Source: CAZENU01 sp965222125
GTDB lineage: Bacteria > Chloroflexota > Dehalococcoidia > Lucifugimonadales > CAZENU01
Direction of reading: 5' to 3'
Assembly (NCBI GenBank): GCA_965222125.1
Contig: CBDCTC010000004.1
Location: 1 to 64,000 of the forward strand
Length of the DNA: 64,000 nucleotides
Both the position numbers and the translations under genes were made by a program. The notes under the pieces are model-generated. The model had not been told where the DNA came from. It was given only the letters and a program-made list of their open reading frames with translations, and did no database searches. The stretch's first letter is position 1, and every line of letters starts with the position of its first letter. This document shows, in pieces, positions 41,368 to 49,135 of this stretch.

Positions 41368-42209
41368 ATCTCTTCCGCCGATTCCTTCAGACGCAGGTCG
41401 CGGGCCCACGCCGCCGCGTCGCCGTGACGCAGGTAGAAGAAATGGTCGGTGGGTCCGGCTCCCCGGCCGATGGTGATAGCGTTCTGTATCGCGCCCGTGA
41501 CGTAGGCCTTCGACACGCCCACCGCGTCGGACAGAGACCGGCCGCGCGCCAGGTGCGTGGCGATTGCCGCGGAGTATGTGCATCCGGTGCCGTGGGTGTT
41601 CTTCGTGTCGATCCAGTCTCCGGGGAAAACCTCCACGCCCTCGGGCGTGACGAGTATGTCCGTCGCCCGGTCCTTCAGGAGGTGCCCCCCCTTGATCAGC
41701 ACGGCGCCGGGCCCGTCTTCCAGAAGCTGCCGACCGGCGTCTTCAGCGTCTCCGCGGGACTGCACCTCTCGCTGTGTAAGCGCCTCTGCCTCGTGCACGT
41801 TGGGAGTGATGACGGTGGCCAGAGGAAAGAGTTTTTCTCGAAGAGCGCCCTTGGCCTCGTCCTCGAGCAGCCTATAGCCCGACTTGGAGACCATGACCGG
41901 GTCCAGGACGAAGAATGGCGGCCGGTACTTGCGCAGGGCGGCGGCGACCGTCTCGATCACAGAGCTGGAGGCCAGCATGCCGGTCTTGACGGCGGCCACG
42001 GTAAGGTCGCTGAACACCGCGTCAAACTGGGCCTCGATCAGCGCGGTCGGGAGCTCCTCGGCCATGGTCACCGTCTGGGTGTTCTGGGCCGTCACCGCCG
42101 TGACCACCGACCCGCCGAAGCCACCATTGGCCGAGATCGAACGCAGGTCGGCCTGTATCCCCGCTCCGCCGCCGGAGTCCGACCCGGCTATCGTAATGAC
42201 CACCTTCAC
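41364..42209 (-). CDS. thiD: Hydroxymethylpyrimidine/phosphomethylpyrimidine kinase ThiD
   Basis: 281 residues from GTG 42209, overlapping the tenA copy 2 stop by four bases. Ribokinase-fold signatures are TIAGSDSGGGAGIQADLRS, TAVTAQNTQTV, AVKTGMLASSSVIE, VLDPVMVSKSGYRLL, TPNVHEAEAL, AVLIKGGHL and the anion-hole motif KNTHGTGCTYSAAIA. It phosphorylates HMP twice. The extra C-terminal 30 residues (DHFFYLRHGDAAAWARDL) are often found in ThiD of TenA-containing operons. Confidence 0.95.
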   Translation of the reverse strand: MKVVITIAGSDSGGGAGIQADLRSISANGGFGGSVVTAVTAQNTQTVTMAEELPTALIEAQFDAVFSDLTVAAVKTGMLASSSVIETVAAALRKYRPPFFVLDPVMVSKSGYRLLEDEAKGALREKLFPLATVITPNVHEAEALTQREVQSRGDAEDAGRQLLEDGPGAVLIKGGHLLKDRATDILVTPEGVEVFPGDWIDTKNTHGTGCTYSAAIATHLARGRSLSDAVGVSKAYVTGAIQNAITIGRGAGPTDHFFYLRHGDAAAWARDLRLKESAEEI

Positions 42210-42883
42210 TGCTCTGTGTCCCCGTCAGGCCAATACTCTCCCCGGTAGGCCGCTTCCCAGAAGAGGTACTCGTAGCGCAGGGGGGCGTGGAAGACCCGTT
42301 CGATCCTCGGTATACGGCCGCCGTCCGTTCCGTCGAGGTGATCGCCCAGCCAGCTAACGAACTCTCCCAGCACGTGCGGGCCGTGGATATCGATCCACTC
42401 CCGGTAGATCCGGTTGTCCGGCCTCTTCCTCTCCTCGATGAGGCGCGTACCCCAGTCCAGGTAGGTTCCCTCGGTGACGTACAGGACAGTCGCGATGTCG
42501 TCGAAGTCGCCCTCTAGGCCTACCCGCATCAAGAAGTCTCCGAATGCCCGGGTGGTGGGCGACGCTTCGACCGAGGCGTATTCCTGCTCGGAGACTCCCA
42601 TCTCCTCGAACGCACGTACGAAAAGGTCGTTCTCAGGATCGAGAATGCCGGTCAGAAAGCGGTTCAAGACGTTGGCGCCCTCGAAGTCCGGCGCTTTGGA
42701 GATTCCCAGTGCGGTCATGGAAACCAGATCTCTGACGAACACGTAGTCCTGCAGGAAGTACGTCCTGAACTTATCCACCGGCAGGGTGCCGTCGCCCATT
42801 TCGGTGACAAATGGATGGGTGACCATCCTATGCCAGAGATCATGATGTTTCTGGCGGAGTCTCTTGGTCAAAGGCACGTCCAA
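42206..42883 (-). CDS. TenA family protein (Glu type, copy 2)
   Basis: 225 residues from TTG 42883, or GTG two codons later; no strong ribosome site separates them. TenA/haem-oxygenase-like helical fold: LWHRMVTHPFVTEMGDGTL, KFRTYFLQDYVFVRDLVSM, SPTTRAFGDFLMRVG and IATVLYVTEGTYLDWGTR. The catalytic Cys of TenA_C is absent (YVTEGTYLDWG at that place), so it belongs to the Cys-less TenA_E type. WIDIHGP and HAPLRYEYLFWEAAY follow. It overlaps thiD and follows the symporter, so it probably handles an imported pyrimidine or thiamin breakdown product. Confidence 0.85.
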   Translation of the reverse strand: MDVPLTKRLRQKHHDLWHRMVTHPFVTEMGDGTLPVDKFRTYFLQDYVFVRDLVSMTALGISKAPDFEGANVLNRFLTGILDPENDLFVRAFEEMGVSEQEYASVEASPTTRAFGDFLMRVGLEGDFDDIATVLYVTEGTYLDWGTRLIEERKRPDNRIYREWIDIHGPHVLGEFVSWLGDHLDGTDGGRIPRIERVFHAPLRYEYLFWEAAYRGEYWPDGDTEQ

Positions 42884-42895
42884 TCTCGGCGAGTC

Positions 42896-44389
42896 CTATT
42901 CGGGGATAAGGCGTACCTGGTCTTTCAGTTGGGAGTAGTCGTACACCCGGGCGGCCGTGATCTGCCGGGACAGGACGGTCAGCACCAGGCTCACCAGCGT
43001 GGAGGCTCCCAGCGCCAGGCCAAAGCTCACCACCAGCTGGGTGGCCCAGTCGATGTCGATGATCCATCCCGTCAGGTACGGCGCCTCCGGAGTGGGGAAG
43101 AACAGCGTGCCGACGACGAGGCCGACTACGCTGCTTGCCAGGGCCGCGCGTCCTCCGAAGCGCGCCGAGTAGAGGCCCCAGAACACCGGGAAGACAGCCG
43201 CTGCACAGACCATGTCGGCTATCAGGAACAGGTACAGAACGCTGTATCCCTGGGACGCAATGACGATGGCCGGGAGCACCAGGACGATGGTGATCAGTCT
43301 GGAGTATCTGAGCAGAAGGGCGCCGGAAAAGTTGGGCTTGAAGCGGGCGAGGTCGCTGGTGACCGCGCTGGCGATGCCGTTGAGGAGCGTATCCAGGCTG
43401 CTCATGACCAGCACCAACGCCAACAGCAGCACACCGACGACCGCCCAAGTGGGCATGACCTCCTGCACGAGCGAGAACAATGCCACCGAGGCCGGTGCAT
43501 CGTCACCCACCAGGCCTTTGCCGACGGCCATAATGCCGAGGAGCCCCGCGATAATGATGACGGGGACAACCGTTGCTCCCGCCACCGCGAAGCCCCTGCG
43601 CAGCGCCCGGTCGTCCTTCACCGTGTACACCCGCTGCCAGAACCCCTGATGGAACATGTTTGCGGCCAGAATGGCCACGATCAGCGTGAGACCGAACTCC
43701 AGGCCGGGACGATGGTCGAGCGCCAGAAGCTGCGGATTGTCGGCGCGTACAGGGTCCAGGGATGCGCCGAAACCGCCCAGCTCCACGACTGCGACCACGA
43801 AGGCCAGCAAGAGCAATGGCAGGATAATGGTGAACTGGATGCTGTCCGTGAATATGGAAGCCCTGATGCCCCCGTAGGCGGTGTAGGCGACGGTGAGGAC
43901 ACCGACGATCACGGCCGTAATTCCGAGAGGTGTGCCAGCTACGATATTGAAGGCCAACGCGATACCGGTGAGCTCCGCGGAGAGAAAAATGAACATATAG
44001 AAAACTATGACGGCGAGGGCGAAGGCGTACATAGCGGGACCGTATCGGTGCCAGACATACTCGGTGAGCGAGTGGCCGTCGGGCATGAGCCGGCGCATGC
44101 GCGGGCCCACCAGGACGAACGCGGCAAGAGGCGCCGCCTGCCCTATTCCGTATCCGATCAGCGCCACGATGCCCGCCCAGGTGCCCGCTTCGGCGGGGCT
44201 GAACAGGATCCACGCACCCAGGACCGATGCCACCAGAGTCGCGGTGGCAACCGGCGCACGAACGCTGTTCCGGGCCACCAGGTACTCTTCTATGTTCAGC
44301 CGGTGACGCCTCACGTTCAGCACGCTGGCCACCACGAACACCGCCGCGGCAACCACTGCAATCGCTATAGCTGCTCCACTATCGATCAT
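42896..44389 (-). CDS. Sodium:solute symporter (SSS) family, putative thiamin-precursor importer
   Basis: 497 residues with about 13 hydrophobic segments, starting ATG 44389. SSS hallmarks are EEYLVARNSVRAPVATATL, LGAWILFSPAEAG, GYGIGQAAPLAAFVLVGPR, DGHSLTEYVWHRYGP, ILAANMFHQGFWQRVYTVKD and ALVLVMSSLDTLLNGIASAV. It is the first gene behind the TPP riboswitch and its hairpin, and the second gene (tenA) starts 13 bases after its stop. Regulation by TPP strongly implies transport of thiamin, HMP or a degradation product coupled to sodium. SSS proteins are otherwise known for sugars, proline and pantothenate. Confidence 0.88.
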   Translation of the reverse strand: MIDSGAAIAIAVVAAAVFVVASVLNVRRHRLNIEEYLVARNSVRAPVATATLVASVLGAWILFSPAEAGTWAGIVALIGYGIGQAAPLAAFVLVGPRMRRLMPDGHSLTEYVWHRYGPAMYAFALAVIVFYMFIFLSAELTGIALAFNIVAGTPLGITAVIVGVLTVAYTAYGGIRASIFTDSIQFTIILPLLLLAFVVAVVELGGFGASLDPVRADNPQLLALDHRPGLEFGLTLIVAILAANMFHQGFWQRVYTVKDDRALRRGFAVAGATVVPVIIIAGLLGIMAVGKGLVGDDAPASVALFSLVQEVMPTWAVVGVLLLALVLVMSSLDTLLNGIASAVTSDLARFKPNFSGALLLRYSRLITIVLVLPAIVIASQGYSVLYLFLIADMVCAAAVFPVFWGLYSARFGGRAALASSVVGLVVGTLFFPTPEAPYLTGWIIDIDWATQLVVSFGLALGASTLVSLVLTVLSRQITAARVYDYSQLKDQVRLIPE

Positions 44390-44420
44390 TGCGGAAACGC
44401 CTCACTCCCTGAACATAAAC

Positions 44421-44447
44421 AGGCCACCCAGGAAATCTGGGTGGCCT
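44421..44447 (-). terminator. Hairpin terminator between TPP riboswitch and symporter
   Basis: A perfect 11-bp stem AGGCCACCCAG/CTGGGTGGCCT with an ATTTC loop, followed on the minus strand by GTTTATGTT. It lies 22 bases downstream of the aptamer and 32 bases before the symporter start, the position expected for the expression platform of a transcription-terminating riboswitch. The T-run is interrupted. Confidence 0.8.
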
Positions 44448-44468
44448 ATGGTGAACACGAACTGTCAT

Positions 44469-44562
44469 CTCTTCCCTTCGCTGGCATTACCCAGATCAGG
44501 TTCGCGGGGTCGTCCCGACACATCGGGACCTCTCAGCCTGGCCTGCCAAGCTCCCCCAAGAA
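44469..44562 (-). promoter_or_regulatory. TPP riboswitch (THI element)
   Basis: Read on the minus strand it has the conserved THI-box parts in order: P1 half TTCTT, GGGGGAGCTT, the CTGAGAGG box, a variable hairpin GTCCCGATGTGTCGGGAC, GACCC, then GAACCTGATCTGGGTAATGC, CAGCGAAGGGA and the closing P1 half AAGAG. All of the core positions that bind the pyrimidine and pyrophosphate of TPP are present. It stands 80 bases ahead of the symporter gene, followed by a terminator hairpin, and so should shut off the whole thiamin operon when TPP is abundant. Confidence 0.97.
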
Positions 44563-44582
44563 TATTTTTGCTGCTGGACCGC

Positions 44583-44611
44583 AGTGTAGACGAGGGCGGA
44601 CTCCGTGTCAA
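44583..44611 (-). promoter_or_regulatory. Sigma-70-type promoter of the thiamin operon
   Basis: On the minus strand TTGACA (44606-44611) and TACACT (44583-44588) are separated by exactly 17 bases, about 20 bases before the riboswitch aptamer. That is near consensus for a housekeeping promoter. The -35 box lies only 15 bases from the terminal repeat of the MITE-like element that starts at 44627. Confidence 0.75.
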
Positions 44612-44626
44612 ATCGACCCTGAGGCC

Positions 44627-45032
44627 GCAACTGTTCAGAGAGTTGGAGGGACGAGTGCCCCTCCAGACCCCCTGATGCCCGCCTTCGCGGGGCACTACGG
44701 TAGGGTGTGTCTGCGTCCCAGTGTGGAGTGTAGTCGTAACTGTTCAGAGTTAGCGAGTCGAATGCCCGCGGAGCGCGGGGATACGACCTTGCCCAAAGCT
44801 AAGTGTGCCTGTCGGTGACACTGCGGATCGACAAGATCCCCTCAAGTCTGAACAGTTACGTGTAGTCGTCATTCCGGCCCCCGAGCCGGAATCCAGGGGT
44901 GGGGAGGTCGAGCTCAGCAGCGCCCGCTAATGCCGAGAACCAGTCCACGTCTGGAGCTCTGCCAAGGTCTCCCAAGGCGGGGGGCTGCCGGTGCGCCGGG
45001 GGTAGCCCCTCTCACCAGGACTGAACAGTTAC
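44627..45032. mobile_element. Outer MITE-like element interrupted by a second copy
   Basis: GCAACTGTTCAG at 44627-44638 and GTAACTGTTCAG (complement) at 45021-45032 form the ends, differing at one base. The outside 8-mers are CTGAGGCC on the left and GAGAGGCC on the right, an imperfect (6/8) target duplication. No transposase is encoded; the interior holds a family A palindrome (44868-44897). Subtracting the inner element and its duplication leaves about 274 bp. Older than the inner copy. Confidence 0.55.
44736..44859. mobile_element. Inner MITE, 124 bp, 13-bp perfect TIRs, 8-bp target duplication
   Basis: The ends are GTAACTGTTCAGA at 44736-44748 and its exact complement TCTGAACAGTTAC at 44847-44859. 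Both sides are flanked by the direct repeat GTGTAGTC (44728-44735 and 44860-44867). The 98-base interior has no open frame of note. These are the defining marks of a non-autonomous transposable element moved in trans by a transposase that makes 8-bp (or 9-bp) duplications. Confidence 0.85.
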
Positions 45033-45148
45033 GAGAGGCCCTCCTGTGGGCAGGCTACGTCGCCGAGCTTCGGTCCTCAGCAGCGACACGAGAGGGGATC
45101 GGTTTGCATCACCCCCTCCGACGACTTTGAGCCGGGCTCAGAAGAGCT

Positions 45149-46330
45149 CTATACGCCCTTGACGTTGACGATCTGACGGAACTGGTGGACCGGCTCGACG
45201 AGCGTCTCCGCGAGGCGCATCACGTCGTCGATGTCCTTGTAGGCGGCCGGCAGCTCGTCCAGGAACGCGTTGGAACGGCGGACCTCGATACCCTCCATGT
45301 CCCTGTCGAAGTCGTCCATGGTCAGCGTTCTCTTGGCCGATCCCCGACTCAGCCGACGCCCCGCGCCGTGGGGGGCGGACCGGAACGCCTCGGGATTGCC
45401 CTTGCCGCGCACCACGTAGCTTCGGGTGCCCATGGAGCCTGGTATGAGCCCCAACTGTCCCTCTCGAGCCTCGATGGCGCCCTTGCGGGACACCCAGATG
45501 TTCTCGCCCATGTGCTCTTCGCGCTCGGTGAAATTGTGGTGACAGTCGAACTCTTCCTCGATCTCCATGTCGGGGAAGCGGTGGGTCAGCAGCCTGACGA
45601 TGCGGCTCGCCATCTCGTCACGGTTCAGCAGCGCGAACTTCTGCGCCCACCGTAGGTCCGTGATGTAGTCGTCGAACTCCCGGGTCCCCTCGACGAGATA
45701 GGCAAGGTCCGGGTTGGGCAGCGAAATGTGGTGCTGCTTGACGTACGCCTCGGCGACCTTGATGTGGTGCTGCGCAATCTTGTTTCCGATGCCCCTGCTC
45801 CCGGAGTGGAGGAATATCCAGACGCGGCCGCGTTCGTCGAGGACGAGCTCGATGAAGTGATTGCCGCTGCCGAGGGACCCGATCTGCTGCCGCCAGCGCT
45901 TGTCCAACTTGTCGTAGTAGACGAGACGGCGGCTGTTCTCCGCGTCTGCCTCCAGCAGATCGACGTGGGTCTTGGCAGTCCCCTTGACACGAGAGTTGTA
46001 CCGGCCAGCGCTGAGCGGGATCTGATGCTCGATTGCCCGCCGGATGTCTGAGCGGTCGTCTGGCAGGTCCTTCTCTGTGAGCGACGTGCGCGATGCGATC
46101 ATGCCGCATCCGATATCGACCCCGACCGCTGCGGGGATGATCGCCCCGAGGGTCGGGATCACGGTCCCGACGCTGGCGCCCAGGCCGAAGTGGACGTCGG
46201 GCATGACCGCCACGTGCTTGAAGATGAACGGCATCTTCGACAGGTCGATGATCTGCTCCAGCGACTTCTGTTCGATGTGGTCGGCCCACGAGAGGGCGTG
46301 CCTGCTGACCTTCCAGGGTACCTGAGCCAT
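45149..46330 (-). CDS. rtcB: RNA-splicing ligase RtcB
   Basis: 393 residues from ATG 46330, with AGAGGA upstream. An in-frame extension to 46546 lacks family similarity. Signatures are HVAVMPDVHFGLGASVGTVI, PAAVGVDIGCGMIASRT (metal-binding Cys), GSLGSGNHFIEL, IFLHSGSRGIGNKIA, DCHHNFTEREEH and SAPHGAGRRLSRGSAK with the guanylated His, here residue 321. RtcB joins 3'-phosphate or 2',3'-cyclic phosphate ends to 5'-OH ends using GTP and Mn, in RNA repair. No archease or RtcR gene is adjacent, and the gene is shorter than archaeal RtcB. Confidence 0.95.
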   Translation of the reverse strand: MAQVPWKVSRHALSWADHIEQKSLEQIIDLSKMPFIFKHVAVMPDVHFGLGASVGTVIPTLGAIIPAAVGVDIGCGMIASRTSLTEKDLPDDRSDIRRAIEHQIPLSAGRYNSRVKGTAKTHVDLLEADAENSRRLVYYDKLDKRWRQQIGSLGSGNHFIELVLDERGRVWIFLHSGSRGIGNKIAQHHIKVAEAYVKQHHISLPNPDLAYLVEGTREFDDYITDLRWAQKFALLNRDEMASRIVRLLTHRFPDMEIEEEFDCHHNFTEREEHMGENIWVSRKGAIEAREGQLGLIPGSMGTRSYVVRGKGNPEAFRSAPHGAGRRLSRGSAKRTLTMDDFDRDMEGIEVRRSNAFLDELPAAYKDIDDVMRLAETLVEPVHQFRQIVNVKGV

Positions 46331-46455
46331 GGTCGTTCCTCTTTGATGCTCGTTGCTGTCCTCGATCGCGCTGGCGCCGGAGCCTTTCCCGCTTTCGCGG
46401 ACCTGAGCTGTCCGGATATGATACGCCTCGGCCGCATTCTTCGCCTGCACGAGCG

Positions 46456-46584
46456 TCATGGCCGCACCGGACGGTTGAGCCTGATCGTGCGTTCCGCCGG
46501 GCCGTACCATCCCTGCGGCGCGTACTGCGACGTGTGCAGGCAGCACTGGACCATCACCTCGTCGCCGCCGTTCTCGAAGGTCAA
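46456..46584 (-). CDS. Possible 42-residue protein upstream of rtcB
   Basis: A small frame from TTG 46584 reading TFENGGDEVMVQCCLHTSQ, YAPQGWYGPAERTIRLN, then a short tail. Its stop overlaps an ATG in the frame that continues into rtcB. Composition is protein-like, but the start is weak and no family is recognised. It could also be part of the rtcB leader. Confidence 0.25.
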   Translation of the reverse strand: MTFENGGDEVMVQCCLHTSQYAPQGWYGPAERTIRLNRPVRP

Positions 46585-46736
46585 CTGACGACCGATGTGA
46601 CGTCGTGTTCCAGTGCGATGAGCACGCGGGAGGTGGCGCGCGTGTCCGGCTGCGCCGGTGGATTCCCTGCTGCAGGCACGGGGCTCCCCGTAGCAGGGTA
46701 GGGCCGTGTTATTCTTCGGCGCGGGAGGATACGTTC

Positions 46737-47609
46737 ATGGACAAGCTGGAGTTCGTCGATACCCACGTCCACTTCTACGACATGCAGCACCCGGAGCTGG
46801 TGTACGGGCACTGGCAGCCCGGCGTCCCGCATCCGACCCTGGGTTGGCAGCTGCAGAAGCTCGCCAACAGGAACTATGTCGCCGAGGACTATATCGCCGA
46901 GACCCTGAACGCGAACGTGACCAAGGCGGTACACGTGCAGGCCGCCATTGGCAGCCCGGACCCGGTCACGGAGACCGAGTGGCTGCAGGAGGCTGCGGAC
47001 CGTACGGGGTTCCCCCATGGGATCGTCGCGCACGTCGACCTGCGCGACCCAGGCGTAGACGGGGTCCTGGAGCGTCACTGCGAGTCCCCCAACATGCGCG
47101 GGATACGAGATTTCTCCTACGGCGACTACCTTGTCGAGCCGGACTACCACCAGGGCTTCGCCCTTCTGGAGAAATACAACCTGGTGTCGAGCATGGCGGT
47201 CGGGTGGCAGGACATGGAGAAGGTACGGGCTCTGGCGAACAAGTTCCCCAACATCACCATAGTGGTCGATCACGCAGGCATGCCCGCGGAGCGCACGGAT
47301 GAGGAGTTCGAGAGGTGGAGGGGAGGCATGGTCGTCGCGGCCACCTGCGACAACATCCGCTGGAAGATCTCCGGCCTCGGCATGGGCGACAACGACTGGA
47401 CGGTGGACAGCATCAGGCGGTACGTGCTCACGTCCATCGAGACGTTCGGCGTGGACCGCTGCTTCTTCGCCACCAACTGGCCGGTCGACTGGCTATGGAG
47501 CACGTACGACGAGCTCGTCGACGCCTACACGGATATCGTCTCGGACTTCAGCCGGGATGAGCAGACCGCGCTCTTCTCGACGAACGCCGAGGAGCTGTAC
47601 CGCATCTGA
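46737..47609 (+). CDS. Amidohydrolase (COG3618-like, lactonase/dicarboxylate hydrolase group)
   Basis: 290 residues from ATG 46737 with GGGAGG nine bases upstream. The TIM-barrel metal site begins FVDTHVHFYD. Then follow AVHVQAAIGSPDPVTETEWL, GIVAHVDLRDPGVDGVLERH, MRGIRDFSYGDY, ITIVVDHAGMP, NIRWKISGLGMGDNDW and CFFATNWPVDWLWSTYDEL. This is the group of L-fuconolactonase, L-rhamnono-lactonase and 2-pyrone-4,6-dicarboxylate hydrolase. FATNWPVD fits the family's late Asp motif. It probably opens a sugar-acid lactone. Monocistronic and divergent from rtcB. Confidence 0.85.
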   Translation: MDKLEFVDTHVHFYDMQHPELVYGHWQPGVPHPTLGWQLQKLANRNYVAEDYIAETLNANVTKAVHVQAAIGSPDPVTETEWLQEAADRTGFPHGIVAHVDLRDPGVDGVLERHCESPNMRGIRDFSYGDYLVEPDYHQGFALLEKYNLVSSMAVGWQDMEKVRALANKFPNITIVVDHAGMPAERTDEEFERWRGGMVVAATCDNIRWKISGLGMGDNDWTVDSIRRYVLTSIETFGVDRCFFATNWPVDWLWSTYDELVDAYTDIVSDFSRDEQTALFSTNAEELYRI

Positions 47610-47704
47610 GTGCGTCAGCCGGTCGATGCGGTCATAGGCAGAGTCCCAGCTTACGCCGAACGCGGTTCATCCACTTCGGAACACCTGGTTTTAGCCCGTG
47701 AAGC

Positions 47705-49111
47705 TCAGGAGCGGCTGCGGAGCTCCTCCAGGGCGATGTTCGCCTCGCGGCGCAGCCTGTTGCCGTTGTCCCGCTCCCGCTCCACCGCTATGAACGCGTC
47801 AACGGCGAAGGGCTGCCAGGAATTCCGCAGGGCCCGGACAGCTCCCTCTTCTCGTTCCACCGCTTCCACCAGCAGGTTGTGGATGGGCAGCAGATAGCCC
47901 GACTGGGGAAGGTCCCGCACCTGACGCCCAAGCTCGCCAAGACGCGTATCGAATTGGCAAAGCGACTGGAGGACTTCGCTCCGGTCGCATCCGCCCTCGG
48001 TCCTCCGCCATTCGTTGTAGCCCTCGTGGAACGCGTCCCACTCCGCTACGAGCTTCTTGTAGTCGCGTATGAACACCTGGATCTCTTCCAGGTCCGCCGC
48101 CGCGCTTCGGTCAAGAGATTCATGGATGGTGCGGCCGATTTCCTTCAGGGTTGTCTCGACCCTCCCAATAATGGCGTCCATCGCCGCCAGCAGAGGTCCG
48201 GCTGCCTTACCAGACTCGCCATCTTCCGGAGCATCGGTCTCTTCGGCGGCCGCATGGATGGTCTGGGCCAGGGCGTCGAGGATGCTTGTCAGGGCCGCAA
48301 ACTCAGCTTCTGCCGCCGCTTCGAGCGTTGCGGTCGCGTCTTCGGCGGCGTCTGCCGCAGGCAGTCTGCCTATAGCCCGAGACACGGCGCCGAACTGCCG
48401 GATGAGTTGTTCGAGTCGAGCGAGCGCCGCAGGGTCGTCCAGGCTGCCCACTTCCTGCAACAGGTTTTCGTAGTCGTCGTGGAACTCCTCCCAGTTGTCG
48501 CGGATGAGATCGAAGGCTTTGGAGAACTCCTCCATCGCCCGCAATTCTTGCGGGTCGGCGGCTCTCTCGAGCTCTTCCTGCAACTCCAGCGCCAGATCTT
48601 CGACTTCCTTCTGGGCACTGGCCGCCTTGGAACGCTGCTGCTCCACCGTCTCGAACAGGGCAGGGCTGTTGGGTTGCCACCGGTCCCGTAGCTGACGGAA
48701 TGCGGCCTCCTCCGCCTCGGCAGCCGCTATCAGCATGTCGGCCAACTTCGGATTGACGGAGGTCCTGGGAAGGTCCCGGGCCTGCTCCGTCACGGCGTTG
48801 AAACCGACGGCGAAGTCCTGCAGGGCCTCCTGCACCGAGCTTCTGTGGCATGAGGTCGGCTCGGCGCGCCATTGGTCGAATTCTCGGTGGAATCGGTCCC
48901 ACTCCTGGCCCACGGTCTGCTGCTGAGCTGCAAACTCGTCGATCGCCTCCAGGTCGCTGGCCGATAACGGCTTGGCGGACTGGGCAGGCGAGGTCGTGGG
49001 CAGGGCCACGGGTACGTTGCGGGACTGTCAGTATCCCCGCAGGCCAGCACCAGGGCCAGCGCGAATAACCAATGTGGGTAGCAAGAGATAGGAGCCGAAT
49101 TTTGTCTTCAT
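47705..49111 (-). CDS. Coiled-coil lipoprotein with three tandem helical modules (signal region frameshifted)
   Basis: The body (GTG 49009 to 47705) is a 434-residue, almost all-helical, Glu/Ala-rich protein. Three about 110-residue modules share WDRFHREFDQW, then DLP, AAEAEEAAFRQLRDRWQP and ALFETVEQQR: compare WEEFHDDYENL, and WDAFHEGYNEW with VRDLP, EREEGAVRALRNSWQP and AFIAVERER. Modules 1 and 3 each keep one Cys (TSCHRSSV, GGCDRSEV). From ATG 49111, in the same frame, comes KTKFGSYLLLP. The lipobox WLFALALVLACGDTDS lies one frame off, so two compensating indels separate start and body. Either a recent lesion or sequencing errors. Function unknown. Confidence 0.6.
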
Positions 49112-49135
49112 GGACTATTGCGCATCCCCACGAGA

